Source: an uncultured Lachnospiraceae bacterium
GTDB taxonomy: Bacteria > Bacillota > Clostridia > Lachnospirales > Lachnospiraceae
Reading direction: 5' to 3'
Assembly: GCA_946182825.1 (NCBI GenBank)
Contig: CAMGZH010000008.1
Coordinates: 1 to 64,000, forward strand
Length of the DNA stretch: 64,000 nt
The notes beneath the pieces were generated by a model, which made no database searches, was not told the origin of the DNA, and worked only from the letters and a program-made list of their open reading frames with translations. The position numbers and the translations under genes were made by a program. Numbering within the stretch: position 1 is the stretch's first letter; each line of letters begins with the position of its first letter. Of the stretch, positions 56,630-64,000 are shown piece after piece.

Positions 56630-57417
56630 GACCGGCCTCCTTCCCCAAGCAGGAAGCTTCGCAGTATGATCTTAAACTCCTGTTGCTTTTCTATGAACGA
56701 GAAATGCCCTGCCCCTTTGATCACATAGAGCTGAGCGTCCTGTATCATCTTCTCCATATCCTCTCCATCCCGAAGCGGCGTCGCAGTATCGTTCTCCCCC
56801 CAGATCAGATAGGTCTTCACCGAGATCTTCGGCAACAACGGGGACTGATCTTCATTGACCGCTTTGGACATACACTGCTTCATCATCGGTGAACTTGCGC
56901 GATAATCTGCAGATCCCTGCTGGCTCTGCCAGATATCCACGGCATCCCCAAAAAGCCAGTAGACTGGTGCAAAATGCGCAATGGCCTTCATTCTCTTATA
57001 CCGCGCCACTCTGCGTTTCTGCGCCGGTGTCTTCTCTCTCTGGATTCCGGCTCCATCGATCATGACCATCTCCTCGATTGTAAAAGGAAGGTCCTTCGGG
57101 TCCCTTGCCGCCATCCGGATCATCATACGACAGCCATAGCTGTGGCCGATCAGTGTTGCCTTCCCGATTTTCATCTCCTGCATAAAGGAAATGAACCAGT
57201 TGCAGAAATCTTCTACACTCCAGGGCTCCTTTGGTTCGTCACTGTCGGAAAAACCCGGAAGATTTAACTGAATCACCCGATAGGTATCAGAAAGATCTGC
57301 GGCAACGGTATCATACAATTTCATATCGGTTCCCCATCCCTGGAGAATCACTGCTGTTTTAGGGCCTTCGCCCGTCTCTTTATATCGGATACTATATCCA
57401 TTTACTATTTTTTCCAT
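56626..57417 (-). CDS. Alpha/beta hydrolase
   Basis: The 263-residue protein has the nucleophile elbow GHSYG, the acid in GENDTATP and the catalytic His in KGAGHFSF, the full triad. It is predicted to be cytoplasmic. The substrate is unknown. Its stop codon overlaps the murF ATG (ATGA), so it is translationally coupled to cell-wall synthesis genes. ATG at 57417 lies seven bases after a TACAAT -10 box, so the mRNA is probably leaderless; the frame continues 15 codons upstream through that promoter. Confidence 0.85.
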   Translation of the reverse strand: MEKIVNGYSIRYKETGEGPKTAVILQGWGTDMKLYDTVAADLSDTYRVIQLNLPGFSDSDEPKEPWSVEDFCNWFISFMQEMKIGKATLIGHSYGCRMMIRMAARDPKDLPFTIEEMVMIDGAGIQREKTPAQKRRVARYKRMKAIAHFAPVYWLFGDAVDIWQSQQGSADYRASSPMMKQCMSKAVNEDQSPLLPKISVKTYLIWGENDTATPLRDGEDMEKMIQDAQLYVIKGAGHFSFIEKQQEFKIILRSFLLGEGGRS

Positions 57418-57424
57418 AGCGATT

Positions 57425-57453
57425 ATTGTAGCACAGAAAACCGGCTGTGTCAT
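57425..57453 (-). promoter_or_regulatory. Promoter of the hydrolase-murF-ddl operon (leaderless)
   Basis: ATGACA (57448-57453), a 17-base spacer and an extended -10 TGCTACAAT (57425-57433). The gap from the -10 box to the ATG at 57417 is seven bases, so transcription should start at the start codon. There is no Shine-Dalgarno sequence. Confidence 0.65.
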
Positions 57454-57471
57454 ATCTTTCATTGTTACAGG

Positions 57472-57503
57472 AAAAAACTCCGTCGACCCTAAGGCCGGCG
57501 GAG
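57472..57503 (-). terminator. Terminator of the zinc-ribbon protein gene
   Basis: CTCCGCCGGCC pairs with GGTCGACGGAG (one mismatch or wobble) and is followed by TTTTTTCC on the minus strand. Confidence 0.85.
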
Positions 57504-57514
57504 CGGTTTAAAAA

Positions 57515-59668
57515 TCAATCCTCGGTATTTTCATCATCGAAATTGTAGTCGAGGGTGAGCGGCTTCATCAAGAAGTCAGCCTCAAACATGCCAAAGGACT
57601 GTACATCATCTGCGATCTTTCTGCCCTTCTTTTCATCGGTACAGCTGTATAGCTCGTCGTCATCGTTCCGGTAAAGGATCTCGCCGTCTTTTGAGATCTC
57701 TGCCATCTCAACATCATCATCGATATCCTTCTGATCTCCGTCGTTTACCAGGATCAGGTCTGCCTCCGAAATGATCAGGTACTTGTTCTTACTGATTTTT
57801 TTGAAGGTGTTCTTGGTACTGATATCGCTTGCAATGGTCTCAACATCCTTTCCGTCATAGGAACAGAGATCACCCTTCTTGTCACTTCCAAGGTCATCAA
57901 GGAAATAGATTTTGCCATCTTCCCTGCTGCAGAAGTAACCGTCATGGGACAGCTCCTTGTCCTCCTGCAGTTCTGACTTCTTCAGATCATAAACGGTAAG
58001 AGCTGTCTTTTCATTGGCCTCCTCTGAGATCAGAGCCGTCTTATCCCAGGCCTCAACCTTTGCCTGATCGAAGACCACATCCAGGTCTTTTCCCTCTTTT
58101 CCGTTTATAGAGACCTTTGCCTTTACATCAGAAGATTCCTGGCTGTCCCGGTCGTTATCACCGTATTTTACCTTGTACTCCACCTCACTTGCGAAATGGA
58201 TGTTTGAAAGTTTCTCCACTTTCTTGATAGAACCTGCACTAAAAGGCTTGTAAAGAGCAACCTTACCGTCCGCCTTTACATCCAGTACCTGATCGTTCAC
58301 CTTGATACTGTCCCCATCGGTGTAGTAATACAACTCATAGTACGTGGTATCTTTCTTGTTCGCCTTTAAGGATGCACGAAGCTGATTGCGTCGCTCAACA
58401 TCACGATAACGATCCTCCAGCTTCACAAACTTTTTCTTATTGAATCTGTAAAACTTTTTCTTGGTATCAGAATAAGCATAGTATGTGTCGTGATGTCCTA
58501 TAAAGTAAAATACGTAGTAACCCTTTGTCTTATGGATCTGCTTTTTTACTTCGCGGATCAGAGCCGGCTTGGTGAAATTGGTCTTTAACTTACTGAACTT
58601 CACCGGCTTCATGAAATCCTTCATCTCCGGCTTCTTTTCCTTCTGATCCTCCTGCAGCTTGTCATCTTCCACATAGTCATACATGGAAACCGACTCTGTC
58701 TTGGGCTTTCCATACCAGATCTGCTCCCGGTCACCTCCGGTCGCAGTGAAAACCTTGATATCCTTTGCGATTTCCTTCGCCTCTCCCTTGCTGTCCGCAG
58801 AACAGATGGTCTCCTGATTTTCACCGTCCCGGTACTTTTTATAGATCGGGTGTTCCAGACCGTAGAACAGGATCTCCGATACGTGATGATCGATGGTCTT
58901 CTTATCCGGATCCCTTTCCAGCGTTGTCGTCTTAAGATCCATGTCGTTTTTATCTCCGCTGGTATAAAGTACCCGATCGTCATCATAATTTACGATCTGA
59001 TCCACTTCATCATCGATCGCTTTGACATCCCTGCCATCGTAATACTTTAATTCCGTGCCATCCAGATAAAAGATCCTGTTTTTGTTGAGGGTGTAGATCA
59101 GTCCAACTCTGACTCCACCTTCGATCTTGTTGATCTTCTTCTCATTGTCTGAGCGTTCGCTCCTGATGGAAGATACCTTTACGCTGCACAGATCTCCACG
59201 TTCTCCGTCACTGTCAACGTCTTGATAAAAATAAAGTGTCTTTCCGTCCTTACTGATACTGTTGTAGGTATGGCTGTCCTCCGCCAGCTTGTTTTCCTTT
59301 GGGTTGTCCTTCTGGATCCCCCGGAACAGACTGATGTCTCCGTCATTATATAAAACCACGGCATTATGACGCATCGGGTTTCGTGTCAAAAGATAGACCC
59401 CTCCAACGGCACAAAGAGCGACACAGGCTGCAACGGCTCCTGCAATTGCGATCACCTTGCCTTTTCCGCCCTTCCCCCGCTTGACATACTGCGGCGGAAT
59501 TGCCTGCTGCGACTCTACCGCCTGCTGCGGAACCGGCTCCTGCTGTGGCTCTACCGCCTGCTGTGGTTCTACCGCCTTCGGTGCTTCACCAACGCCGGTC
59601 GGTTTTCCGCAGTAAGGACAAAACCTTACATGATCGTCCAACTTTTGTCCACAATAAATACAAAACAT
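57515..59668 (-). CDS. Zinc-ribbon membrane protein with a large extracellular beta-propeller-like domain
   Basis: The 717-residue protein starts at MFCIYCGQK behind GGAGGAGTTC. The first 24 residues form a zinc ribbon (CIYCG and CPYCG). A Pro/Gln repeat segment, one transmembrane helix (about 70-92) and an extracellular region of about 620 residues follow. That region is rich in repeated phrases such as DGKTLYFYQDVDSDGERGDLCSV and DGKIYFLDDLGSDKKGDLCSY, in DUF5050- or TolB-like blades. No enzyme motif is seen. The cytoplasmic zinc ribbon linked to an outside sensor-like domain suggests a sensory or scaffolding role. Confidence 0.82.
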   Translation of the reverse strand: MFCIYCGQKLDDHVRFCPYCGKPTGVGEAPKAVEPQQAVEPQQEPVPQQAVESQQAIPPQYVKRGKGGKGKVIAIAGAVAACVALCAVGGVYLLTRNPMRHNAVVLYNDGDISLFRGIQKDNPKENKLAEDSHTYNSISKDGKTLYFYQDVDSDGERGDLCSVKVSSIRSERSDNEKKINKIEGGVRVGLIYTLNKNRIFYLDGTELKYYDGRDVKAIDDEVDQIVNYDDDRVLYTSGDKNDMDLKTTTLERDPDKKTIDHHVSEILFYGLEHPIYKKYRDGENQETICSADSKGEAKEIAKDIKVFTATGGDREQIWYGKPKTESVSMYDYVEDDKLQEDQKEKKPEMKDFMKPVKFSKLKTNFTKPALIREVKKQIHKTKGYYVFYFIGHHDTYYAYSDTKKKFYRFNKKKFVKLEDRYRDVERRNQLRASLKANKKDTTYYELYYYTDGDSIKVNDQVLDVKADGKVALYKPFSAGSIKKVEKLSNIHFASEVEYKVKYGDNDRDSQESSDVKAKVSINGKEGKDLDVVFDQAKVEAWDKTALISEEANEKTALTVYDLKKSELQEDKELSHDGYFCSREDGKIYFLDDLGSDKKGDLCSYDGKDVETIASDISTKNTFKKISKNKYLIISEADLILVNDGDQKDIDDDVEMAEISKDGEILYRNDDDELYSCTDEKKGRKIADDVQSFGMFEADFLMKPLTLDYNFDDENTED

Positions 59669-59712
59669 GAACTCCTCCTTACGTAATTCCATTTATACTC
59701 TCCTGTTGACGA

Positions 59713-59725
59713 GCGCAATTTGCGC
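59713..59725. promoter_or_regulatory. Small perfect dyad upstream of the zinc-ribbon gene
   Basis: GCGCAA-T-TTGCGC is a 13-bp palindrome in the divergent region between the zinc-ribbon and ArsR genes. It could be an operator; no protein can be assigned. Confidence 0.4.
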
Positions 59726-59776
59726 ACATCTGTTCCATTCTATAACTTTTCCCCTGTTCTCTCAAGTACATATGCC

Positions 59777-59805
59777 TTGTCCTTCTAGAATTTCTCGCTT
59801 ATAAT
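59777..59805 (+). promoter_or_regulatory. Promoter of the ArsR-type gene
   Basis: TTGTCC (59777-59782), a 17-base spacer and TATAAT (59800-59805), start near 59812. The leader is about 90 bases and includes a GTCTC/GAGAC hairpin. Confidence 0.75.
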
Positions 59806-59817
59806 ATTCATACATTG

Positions 59818-59830
59818 CATAGAATCTATG
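59818..59830. promoter_or_regulatory. Dyad at the start site of the ArsR-type gene (candidate operator)
   Basis: CATAGA-A-TCTATG is a perfect inverted repeat just after the predicted start site, a usual position for autorepression by ArsR/SmtB proteins. Autoregulation is inferred. Confidence 0.5.
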
Positions 59831-59903
59831 TCAGCTTCACTAACACTAATTCTACGCTGGGTCTCATGGAACGAGACTTGAATTATGTATATGGAGGATC
59901 ATC

Positions 59904-60272
59904 ATGGGGAATACTTCTTTTCCACATCATCATAATGACAACGACGTTGATCTAATGCATCATGTCCCGGGAACCGAAACGGTCACTGCTGTTTCTGAAG
60001 CGATGAAGCAGCTGGGCGATCCTACCCGGCTCCGGATCTTCTGGTTCCTTTGTCATACAGAGGAGTGTGTGATCGACATTGCAGCTGCAGTGGAGATGTC
60101 AAGCCCTGCCGTTTCTCATCATCTTCGTTTGTTAAAGTCCGCAGGCCTTATCACTTCCAGACGCTCCGGTAAGGAAATGTTCTACCGGGCTGCCGACACA
60201 GAACTGGTTCGTTCCCTGCACTATTTCATTGAGAAGATCGCTATGATCCATTGTCCCGGTGATGATAAATAA
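59904..60272 (+). CDS. ArsR/SmtB family regulator with a His-rich N-terminus
   Basis: The 122-residue winged-helix repressor has the HTH at about 58-82 (VEMSSPAVSHHLRLLKSAGL). Possible metal ligands are the N-terminal HHH and HH (8-10, 19-20), Cys50, His51 and Cys55 near the alpha-3 helix, and Asp98, His106, His116 and Cys117 in the alpha-5 helix. This is close to Zn- or Cd/Pb-type sites but does not match any one exactly. No efflux gene is adjacent; the convergent glp operon is the nearest. The start follows GGAGGATCATC. Metal sensing is likely but the metal is not known. Confidence 0.88.
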   Translation: MGNTSFPHHHNDNDVDLMHHVPGTETVTAVSEAMKQLGDPTRLRIFWFLCHTEECVIDIAAAVEMSSPAVSHHLRLLKSAGLITSRRSGKEMFYRAADTELVRSLHYFIEKIAMIHCPGDDK

Positions 60273-60309
60273 AAAGGTCAGCCACAGGATCCTCTATCCC
60301 GGGCTGACA
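60266..60309 (-). terminator. Terminator of the glp-type operon
   Basis: GTCAGCC/GGCTGAC stem followed by CTTTTTATTTATC on the minus strand. It lies between the convergent ArsR gene and the DUF1667 gene. Confidence 0.85.
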
Positions 60310-60376
60310 CTTATATAAAGTCTCTTCATTTGCAGTCACACAACCAGACTCCCCAAACAGAACAGGGAAGTTTATA

Positions 60377-60742
60377 TCACGCTACCGGAAGGTCTCTGGT
60401 AGCAACAATATCCACGCCGGTTCCGCAAACATTTTCCAGAAGAACATCACCGATCTTAATCGGTGCCGCCACTTCCACCTTCGCCAGTTCCCGGCAGCAG
60501 TCAAAAATTTTTCCCTTTGGTATATCCGATGCGGTCTTACAGGAGACCACCGGTTCCGTTCCACCTGTCACACGAACCGTGCTTGTTACGATCCTGGTAG
60601 GATCCACCACTTCTTTACGCGCATAGATCTCTCCCCTCTTACAGGTGTTTCCCGTTACCGTTTTTACTTCTCCCTGATCTATGGTTACGGTCACCTGGCA
60701 TCCCATCGGACAACCGATACAGGTCAACTGTCTTTCTTCCAT
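60377..60742 (-). CDS. DUF1667 protein with an Fe-S-type cysteine cluster
   Basis: The 121-residue protein has CIGCPMGC followed by another Cys (NTCKRG), a pattern suited to an iron-sulfur cluster, then an FDCCRE motif. Members of this family are found downstream of glpA-like and FAD oxidoreductase genes in Firmicutes, and probably replace the GlpC-type electron carrier. The gene follows the oxidoreductase by three bases and has GGAGGCATAAGTC. Its exact electron-transfer role is inferred. Confidence 0.85.
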   Translation of the reverse strand: MEERQLTCIGCPMGCQVTVTIDQGEVKTVTGNTCKRGEIYARKEVVDPTRIVTSTVRVTGGTEPVVSCKTASDIPKGKIFDCCRELAKVEVAAPIKIGDVLLENVCGTGVDIVATRDLPVA

Positions 60743-60745
60743 GAC

Positions 60746-62008
60746 TTATGCCTCCTTCTCGATCCGGATCGTTATTTCCCCGATCTTGGCATCTGCAAGA
60801 TCTTCCTTTTTCAAGATCACCTGCTCCATCTCTCCCGGAGCAAATACCTTCTTCCTGCGACGGCTGATCTCACGACCGTCAATACAGGTCACCACAGCGC
60901 TGTCCCGGTATACATCCCCTACCCGGAAACGCACCGTAACGGTATCCTGCATCTCCTCCGGCCGGATGGTGGAGGGAACAGTATATCTGACGCCATCGAT
61001 TCCCCGTACCGGCACGGTTCTGACATCCGTCTTTTCCCCCTGACGGATATAACGTGCCGCGTAGGCTCCCGCATTGGCCGCCTCCTGGGATACAAAGTCC
61101 ACAAGGTCATGCACATGAAGTACATTGCCACAGGCAAAGATACCTTCCACACTGGTCTCAAGCGCATCGTTTACCACCGGACCACTGGTCACCGGATTCA
61201 GTGTTACCCCACTGCCCTTTGACAGTTCGTTCTCCGGGATCAGTCCACAGGATAAAAGCAGGGTATCGCACTCGTACCGCTCCTCGGTTCCCGGAATCGG
61301 ACGACGATCCGGTCCCACCTTCGCAATGGTAACAGCCTCTACCCGTTCTTTTCCTTCGATGTTTACCACCGTATGGGACAGTTTCAGCGGAATGTCAAAA
61401 TCCTGCAGGCACTGCACAATGTTTCGCTTCAGGCCACCAGAATACGGCATCAGTTCCGCTACCACCTCGACCTTGGCCCCCTCTAAAGTCATACGACGGG
61501 CCATGATCAGTCCGATATCACCTGATCCAAGGATCACAACCTTTTTTCCCGGCATCTGACCTTCCATATTTACGAGCCGCTGGGCTGTTCCCGCCGAAAA
61601 GATACCGGCCGGACGATAGCCCGGAATATTCAGCGCACCCCGGCTTCTTTCTCTGCAGCCCATGGCAAGGATCACAGCCTTTGCCGGAATGGTAAACATG
61701 CCATCCGTTGCATTCATGGCTGTCACCACCTTCTCCGGGCTGATATCCATTACCATGGTATTCATCTTATAGTCGATCCCCCGCTCCAAGACCTGCTGAA
61801 TAAAACGGCTGGCATATTCCGGACCTGTCAGTTCCTCTTTGAATGTATGCAGTCCAAAACCGTTGTGAATGCACTGATTTAAGATACCACCAAGTTTATT
61901 GTCCCTCTCAAGGATCAGAATATCATCTATTCCGTTATCTCTTGCGGCAACAGCTGCAGCAAGGCCTGCCGGACCGCCTCCCACAATGACCAGATCATAA
62001 TGTTTCAT
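60746..62008 (-). CDS. FAD/NAD-dependent oxidoreductase of the glycerol-3-phosphate operon
   Basis: The 420-residue enzyme has an FAD motif IVGGGPAGLAAA at the N-terminus, a second nucleotide fold ILGSGDIGLIMARR, and the FAD-domain phrase EGIFACGNV. It is of the type that accompanies GlpA-like dehydrogenases and passes their electrons to NAD or another acceptor. I choose ATG at 62008; GTG at 62011 is possible. It is the middle gene of three. Confidence 0.88.
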   Translation of the reverse strand: MKHYDLVIVGGGPAGLAAAVAARDNGIDDILILERDNKLGGILNQCIHNGFGLHTFKEELTGPEYASRFIQQVLERGIDYKMNTMVMDISPEKVVTAMNATDGMFTIPAKAVILAMGCRERSRGALNIPGYRPAGIFSAGTAQRLVNMEGQMPGKKVVILGSGDIGLIMARRMTLEGAKVEVVAELMPYSGGLKRNIVQCLQDFDIPLKLSHTVVNIEGKERVEAVTIAKVGPDRRPIPGTEERYECDTLLLSCGLIPENELSKGSGVTLNPVTSGPVVNDALETSVEGIFACGNVLHVHDLVDFVSQEAANAGAYAARYIRQGEKTDVRTVPVRGIDGVRYTVPSTIRPEEMQDTVTVRFRVGDVYRDSAVVTCIDGREISRRRKKVFAPGEMEQVILKKEDLADAKIGEITIRIEKEA

Positions 62009-62020
62009 CACGTACCCTCC

Positions 62021-63487
62021 TTAGATCTCTTTGTTCTGTCCGTATACCAGGACTCCTTTGCCACCGTTTTTGGTGACTTCATAAGGAGACAATCCCGCAT
62101 GTTTTTCCAGAAGTTCCATGACCCTCGGGGAACAGAAGCCCGCCTGACATCTTCCCATGCCTGCTCTTGTTCTTCTCTTGACACCGTCTAGGGATCTTGC
62201 ACCGAGCGTTCTTGTGATCGCATCCACGATCTCTCCCTCCGTTACATTCTCACAGCGACAGATGATCTGTCCGTATGCCGGCTGCTTCCTGATCAGAGCA
62301 TTTCGCTCTTCCAGAGACAGCGCGGAAGGATTTAAGATCCCCTTCCGCTTTCCTTCGAAGGAAGGATTCTTCTCAAGTCCCAGCTTCTCTCCAATCTCTG
62401 TTGCCAGGGCAACACCAATGGCAGGCGCAGAAGACAGTCCCGGAGATTCGATGCCCGCCGCATTATAGAAATTTTTGGCATCCTCTGCTTCCCCGATCAC
62501 AAAATCATTTCCATCCTCATGAGCACGCAGTCCGGCAAAGGAAGTGATGACCTGACGAAGAGGAACGTTCCGGACAGAGCGGGCGGACATGGCCCCCAGG
62601 CTTTCCAGACCTTCTCCTGTTGTATTGGTTCCCTCCTTGTCATCTACATCCTCCGCTGTAGGACCCACCAGCAGGTTTCCGTGAACCGTCGGCGTTACAA
62701 GCACGCCTTTTCCCATCTTCGTCGGAAGCTGGAAAACCGTATGACTGACATGATCTCCCACTGCCTTGTCCAAAAGCTCGTACTGTCCTCTCCGAGGTGT
62801 GATATGAAGCTTTCTTTCGGAGACCATATTGTTGATCACATCGGCATAGACCCCGGCTGCATTGACCACAGCCCGTGCCTGAAGAACCTCTCCTGCGATC
62901 TGAGAACCGGTGCTGTTCTCCTTTGCCTTTGTCTTGATCTCATAATGGTCGCCGACGCGCTCCACCTGATCCACTTCGGTATTCATAAAAAAGGAGATAC
63001 CGTTGTCCGCCGCATTTTCTGCAAACGCAATGGTCATCTGGAAGGGACAGCAGATCGCTCCGGTGGGTGCATAGAGCGCGCAGGTAACATCCTCTGACAG
63101 GTTCGGCTCCATTGTTTCAAGCTCTTCCTTTTCCAGAATGCGCAGTCCTTCCACTCCGTTTTCTCTGCCCTGCAAAAGCAGACCTTCAAGGCTGTTGCGG
63201 TCCTGATCCTTTGTGCAGACCACAAGGGATCCATTCTTCTTATACGGAAAATCCAGTTCTTCGGAAAGCTTCTCCATCATCTTAGAGCCTTCCACGTTAT
63301 ACTTTGCCTTCAGACTTCCCGGATGAGCATCAAAGCCGGCATGAACAATGGCACTGTTGGCCTTGCTTGTTCCACTACACACATCCTCTTCCCGCTCGAT
63401 CACACAGGCCTTTACCCGGTATCTTGCCAATTCTCTGGCAATTGCGCTTCCGACAACTCCTGCGCCGATGATCGCTACATCATACAT
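62021..63487 (-). CDS. glpA: Glycerol-3-phosphate dehydrogenase-like FAD oxidoreductase with a [2Fe-2S] domain
   Basis: It should oxidise glycerol-3-phosphate to dihydroxyacetone phosphate. The 488-residue protein starts at MYDVAIIGAGVVGSA behind GGAGGGTGGAAC, with FAD-binding GAGVVG at its start. The DAO domain spans about residues 3-360, and the C-terminal BFD-like domain has CRCENVTEGEI and CQAGFCSP, four cysteines for a [2Fe-2S] cluster. This is the GlpA layout. The start given by the longest frame (26 codons further) runs through the leader terminator and is rejected. The leader suggests GlpP control. Confidence 0.9.
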   Translation of the reverse strand: MYDVAIIGAGVVGSAIARELARYRVKACVIEREEDVCSGTSKANSAIVHAGFDAHPGSLKAKYNVEGSKMMEKLSEELDFPYKKNGSLVVCTKDQDRNSLEGLLLQGRENGVEGLRILEKEELETMEPNLSEDVTCALYAPTGAICCPFQMTIAFAENAADNGISFFMNTEVDQVERVGDHYEIKTKAKENSTGSQIAGEVLQARAVVNAAGVYADVINNMVSERKLHITPRRGQYELLDKAVGDHVSHTVFQLPTKMGKGVLVTPTVHGNLLVGPTAEDVDDKEGTNTTGEGLESLGAMSARSVRNVPLRQVITSFAGLRAHEDGNDFVIGEAEDAKNFYNAAGIESPGLSSAPAIGVALATEIGEKLGLEKNPSFEGKRKGILNPSALSLEERNALIRKQPAYGQIICRCENVTEGEIVDAITRTLGARSLDGVKRRTRAGMGRCQAGFCSPRVMELLEKHAGLSPYEVTKNGGKGVLVYGQNKEI

Positions 63488-63515
63488 GTTCCACCCTCCT
63501 GTGATTCTTCTATGC

Positions 63516-63564
63516 AAAAATGAGCAAGGCAAACAGACGGATCGCTCCGTTGTTACCTTGCTCA
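63516..63564 (-). terminator. Leader terminator of the glp-type operon (candidate GlpP target)
   Basis: TGAGCAAGG.AA pairs with TT.CCTTGCTCA around an inner ACGGA-gcga-TCCGT hairpin, followed by TTTTT on the minus strand. It lies about 30 bases ahead of the start codon. GlpP of B. subtilis relieves termination at such structures in glpD and glpFK leaders, and a glpP gene is present at 38857. Confidence 0.75.
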
Positions 63565-63592
63565 CTTCTCATGGTTTATTTATTTCTTACTT

Positions 63593-63622
63593 ATCATAAC
63601 ACCCACCGCGACCCGGGCGCAA
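63593..63622 (-). promoter_or_regulatory. Promoter of the glp-type operon
   Basis: TTGCGC (63617-63622), an 18-base spacer and TATGAT (63593-63598). The start near 63586 puts the terminator in the leader. Another possible -35, TTGACA at 63663-63668, overlaps the upstream gene's stop codon but lacks a good -10. Confidence 0.5.
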
Positions 63623-63664
63623 CCTGAATTCATTTATAAAATATGCAAATTCAACTATCTTTTG

Positions 63665-64000
63665 TCAATCCATACCGCGGCTTTCATGACAGGTAAAGTA
63701 TAGGATCTGATACTTCTCAGACAGTTCCTGCAAAAGCTCCCTTGCGCATGCAAGCTTCTCTGCATCGAAATTAACAAAGGGATCATCCAGGATCAGGATC
63801 GGCTCTTCTCTCCGGAATAAAACATCCACAAGAGCAGCACGGCTGGCAAAGGATGCCAGATCCTGATAGCCCGTTGACAGATAATCCGCCGAACGTGTAC
63901 GGCCGCCTCCGCTTTTACCGCGAAGAGACACGGCCATGCTCATATCCAGTTCAAAATCATCCGTCAGAATGGCCGGATCACTGCCCGGATAGAGTCTGCG
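63665..64000 (-). CDS. ATPase of RecF/SMC or YhaN type, C-terminal part (partial)
   Basis: The gene runs off the right edge, so its start is missing; 111 codons are visible. STGYQDLASFASRAALVDVLF resembles the signature and LILDDPFVNFD the Walker B motif of P-loop ATPases related to SMC, RecF and YhaN. The final segment ends FTCHESRGMD. DNA repair or chromosome-related function is likely, but the full architecture is outside the window. Confidence 0.75.
   Translation of the reverse strand, partial: RRLYPGSDPAILTDDFELDMSMAVSLRGKSGGGRTRSADYLSTGYQDLASFASRAALVDVLFRREEPILILDDPFVNFDAEKLACARELLQELSEKYQILYFTCHESRGMD

Noticed and set aside
63566-63665. TTGACA at 63663-63668 as the glp operon -35 box
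   Set aside because: No good -10 lies at 16-18 bases; TATGAT at 63593-63598 with TTGCGC is the better pair.

Overview
The window looks like chromosome from a Bacillota (Firmicute) of class Clostridia, most likely a Lachnospiraceae-type gut anaerobe. The reasons are moderate GC, strong GGAGG-type ribosome binding sites with occasional TTG starts, a type III glutamine synthetase, an Amt transporter fused to a P-II protein, a GlpP antiterminator, a preQ1-I riboswitch and wall-polymer genes of Gram-positive type. I do not name a genus. Most genes lie on the minus strand. I see no prophage, insertion sequence with a transposase, rRNA, complete tRNA or CRISPR array.

Layout by coordinate. 1-12.6 kb is a nitrogen-assimilation block: glnN, gltB, gltD and an amt-glnB fusion run leftward, and asnB diverges from glnN. 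Three of the leaders (glnN, amt, asnB) contain terminator-like hairpins ahead of the first codon, so attenuation or antitermination probably controls the block. 12.6-14.6 kb holds queuosine genes (yhhQ transporter, queF) under a preQ1-I riboswitch, plus a membrane protein. 14.8-18.2 kb has two divergent secreted Ig-like proteins. 18.3-23.5 kb has a SprT-like zincin fused to a UvrD/PcrA-type Tudor domain, a PilZ protein, a PepV dipeptidase and a membrane-anchored protein. 23.6-30 kb has pyk, arcC, an HtrA protease and glmS.

30-52.5 kb is a large cell-surface polymer region in two leftward operons. The first (38.7 to about 30 kb, running on into glmS) encodes a polyprenyl-phosphate sugar transferase, the TagG/TagH exporter, TarI cytidylyltransferase, two glycosyltransferases, a UDP-sugar pyrophosphorylase and an LCP ligase. 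The second (52.5 to 39.4 kb) encodes LicD, two pyruvyltransferase paralogues, a TagB-like glycerophosphotransferase, a membrane acyltransferase, a secreted beta-helix protein, a sugar-nucleotide epimerase and a 1223-residue secreted nucleotidase-like protein. Together they suggest a decorated teichoic-acid-like wall polymer. glpP lies between the two operons.

52.6-57.4 kb holds peptidoglycan precursor genes (murI, ddl, a membrane-embedded murF and an alpha/beta hydrolase) and a 138-bp inverted-repeat element between ddl and murI. 57.5-60.3 kb has a zinc-ribbon membrane protein and an ArsR regulator. 60.3-63.6 kb is a three-gene glycerol-3-phosphate oxidation operon whose leader has a terminator suited to GlpP antitermination. 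A partial ATPase gene runs off the right edge.

The items most worth following up are the leaderless SprT-Tudor fusion, the tandem leader terminators of the nitrogen genes, a mosaic intergenic repeat family, the 138-bp MITE-like element, the membrane MurF with its apparently leaderless operon promoter, and the wall-polymer cluster.
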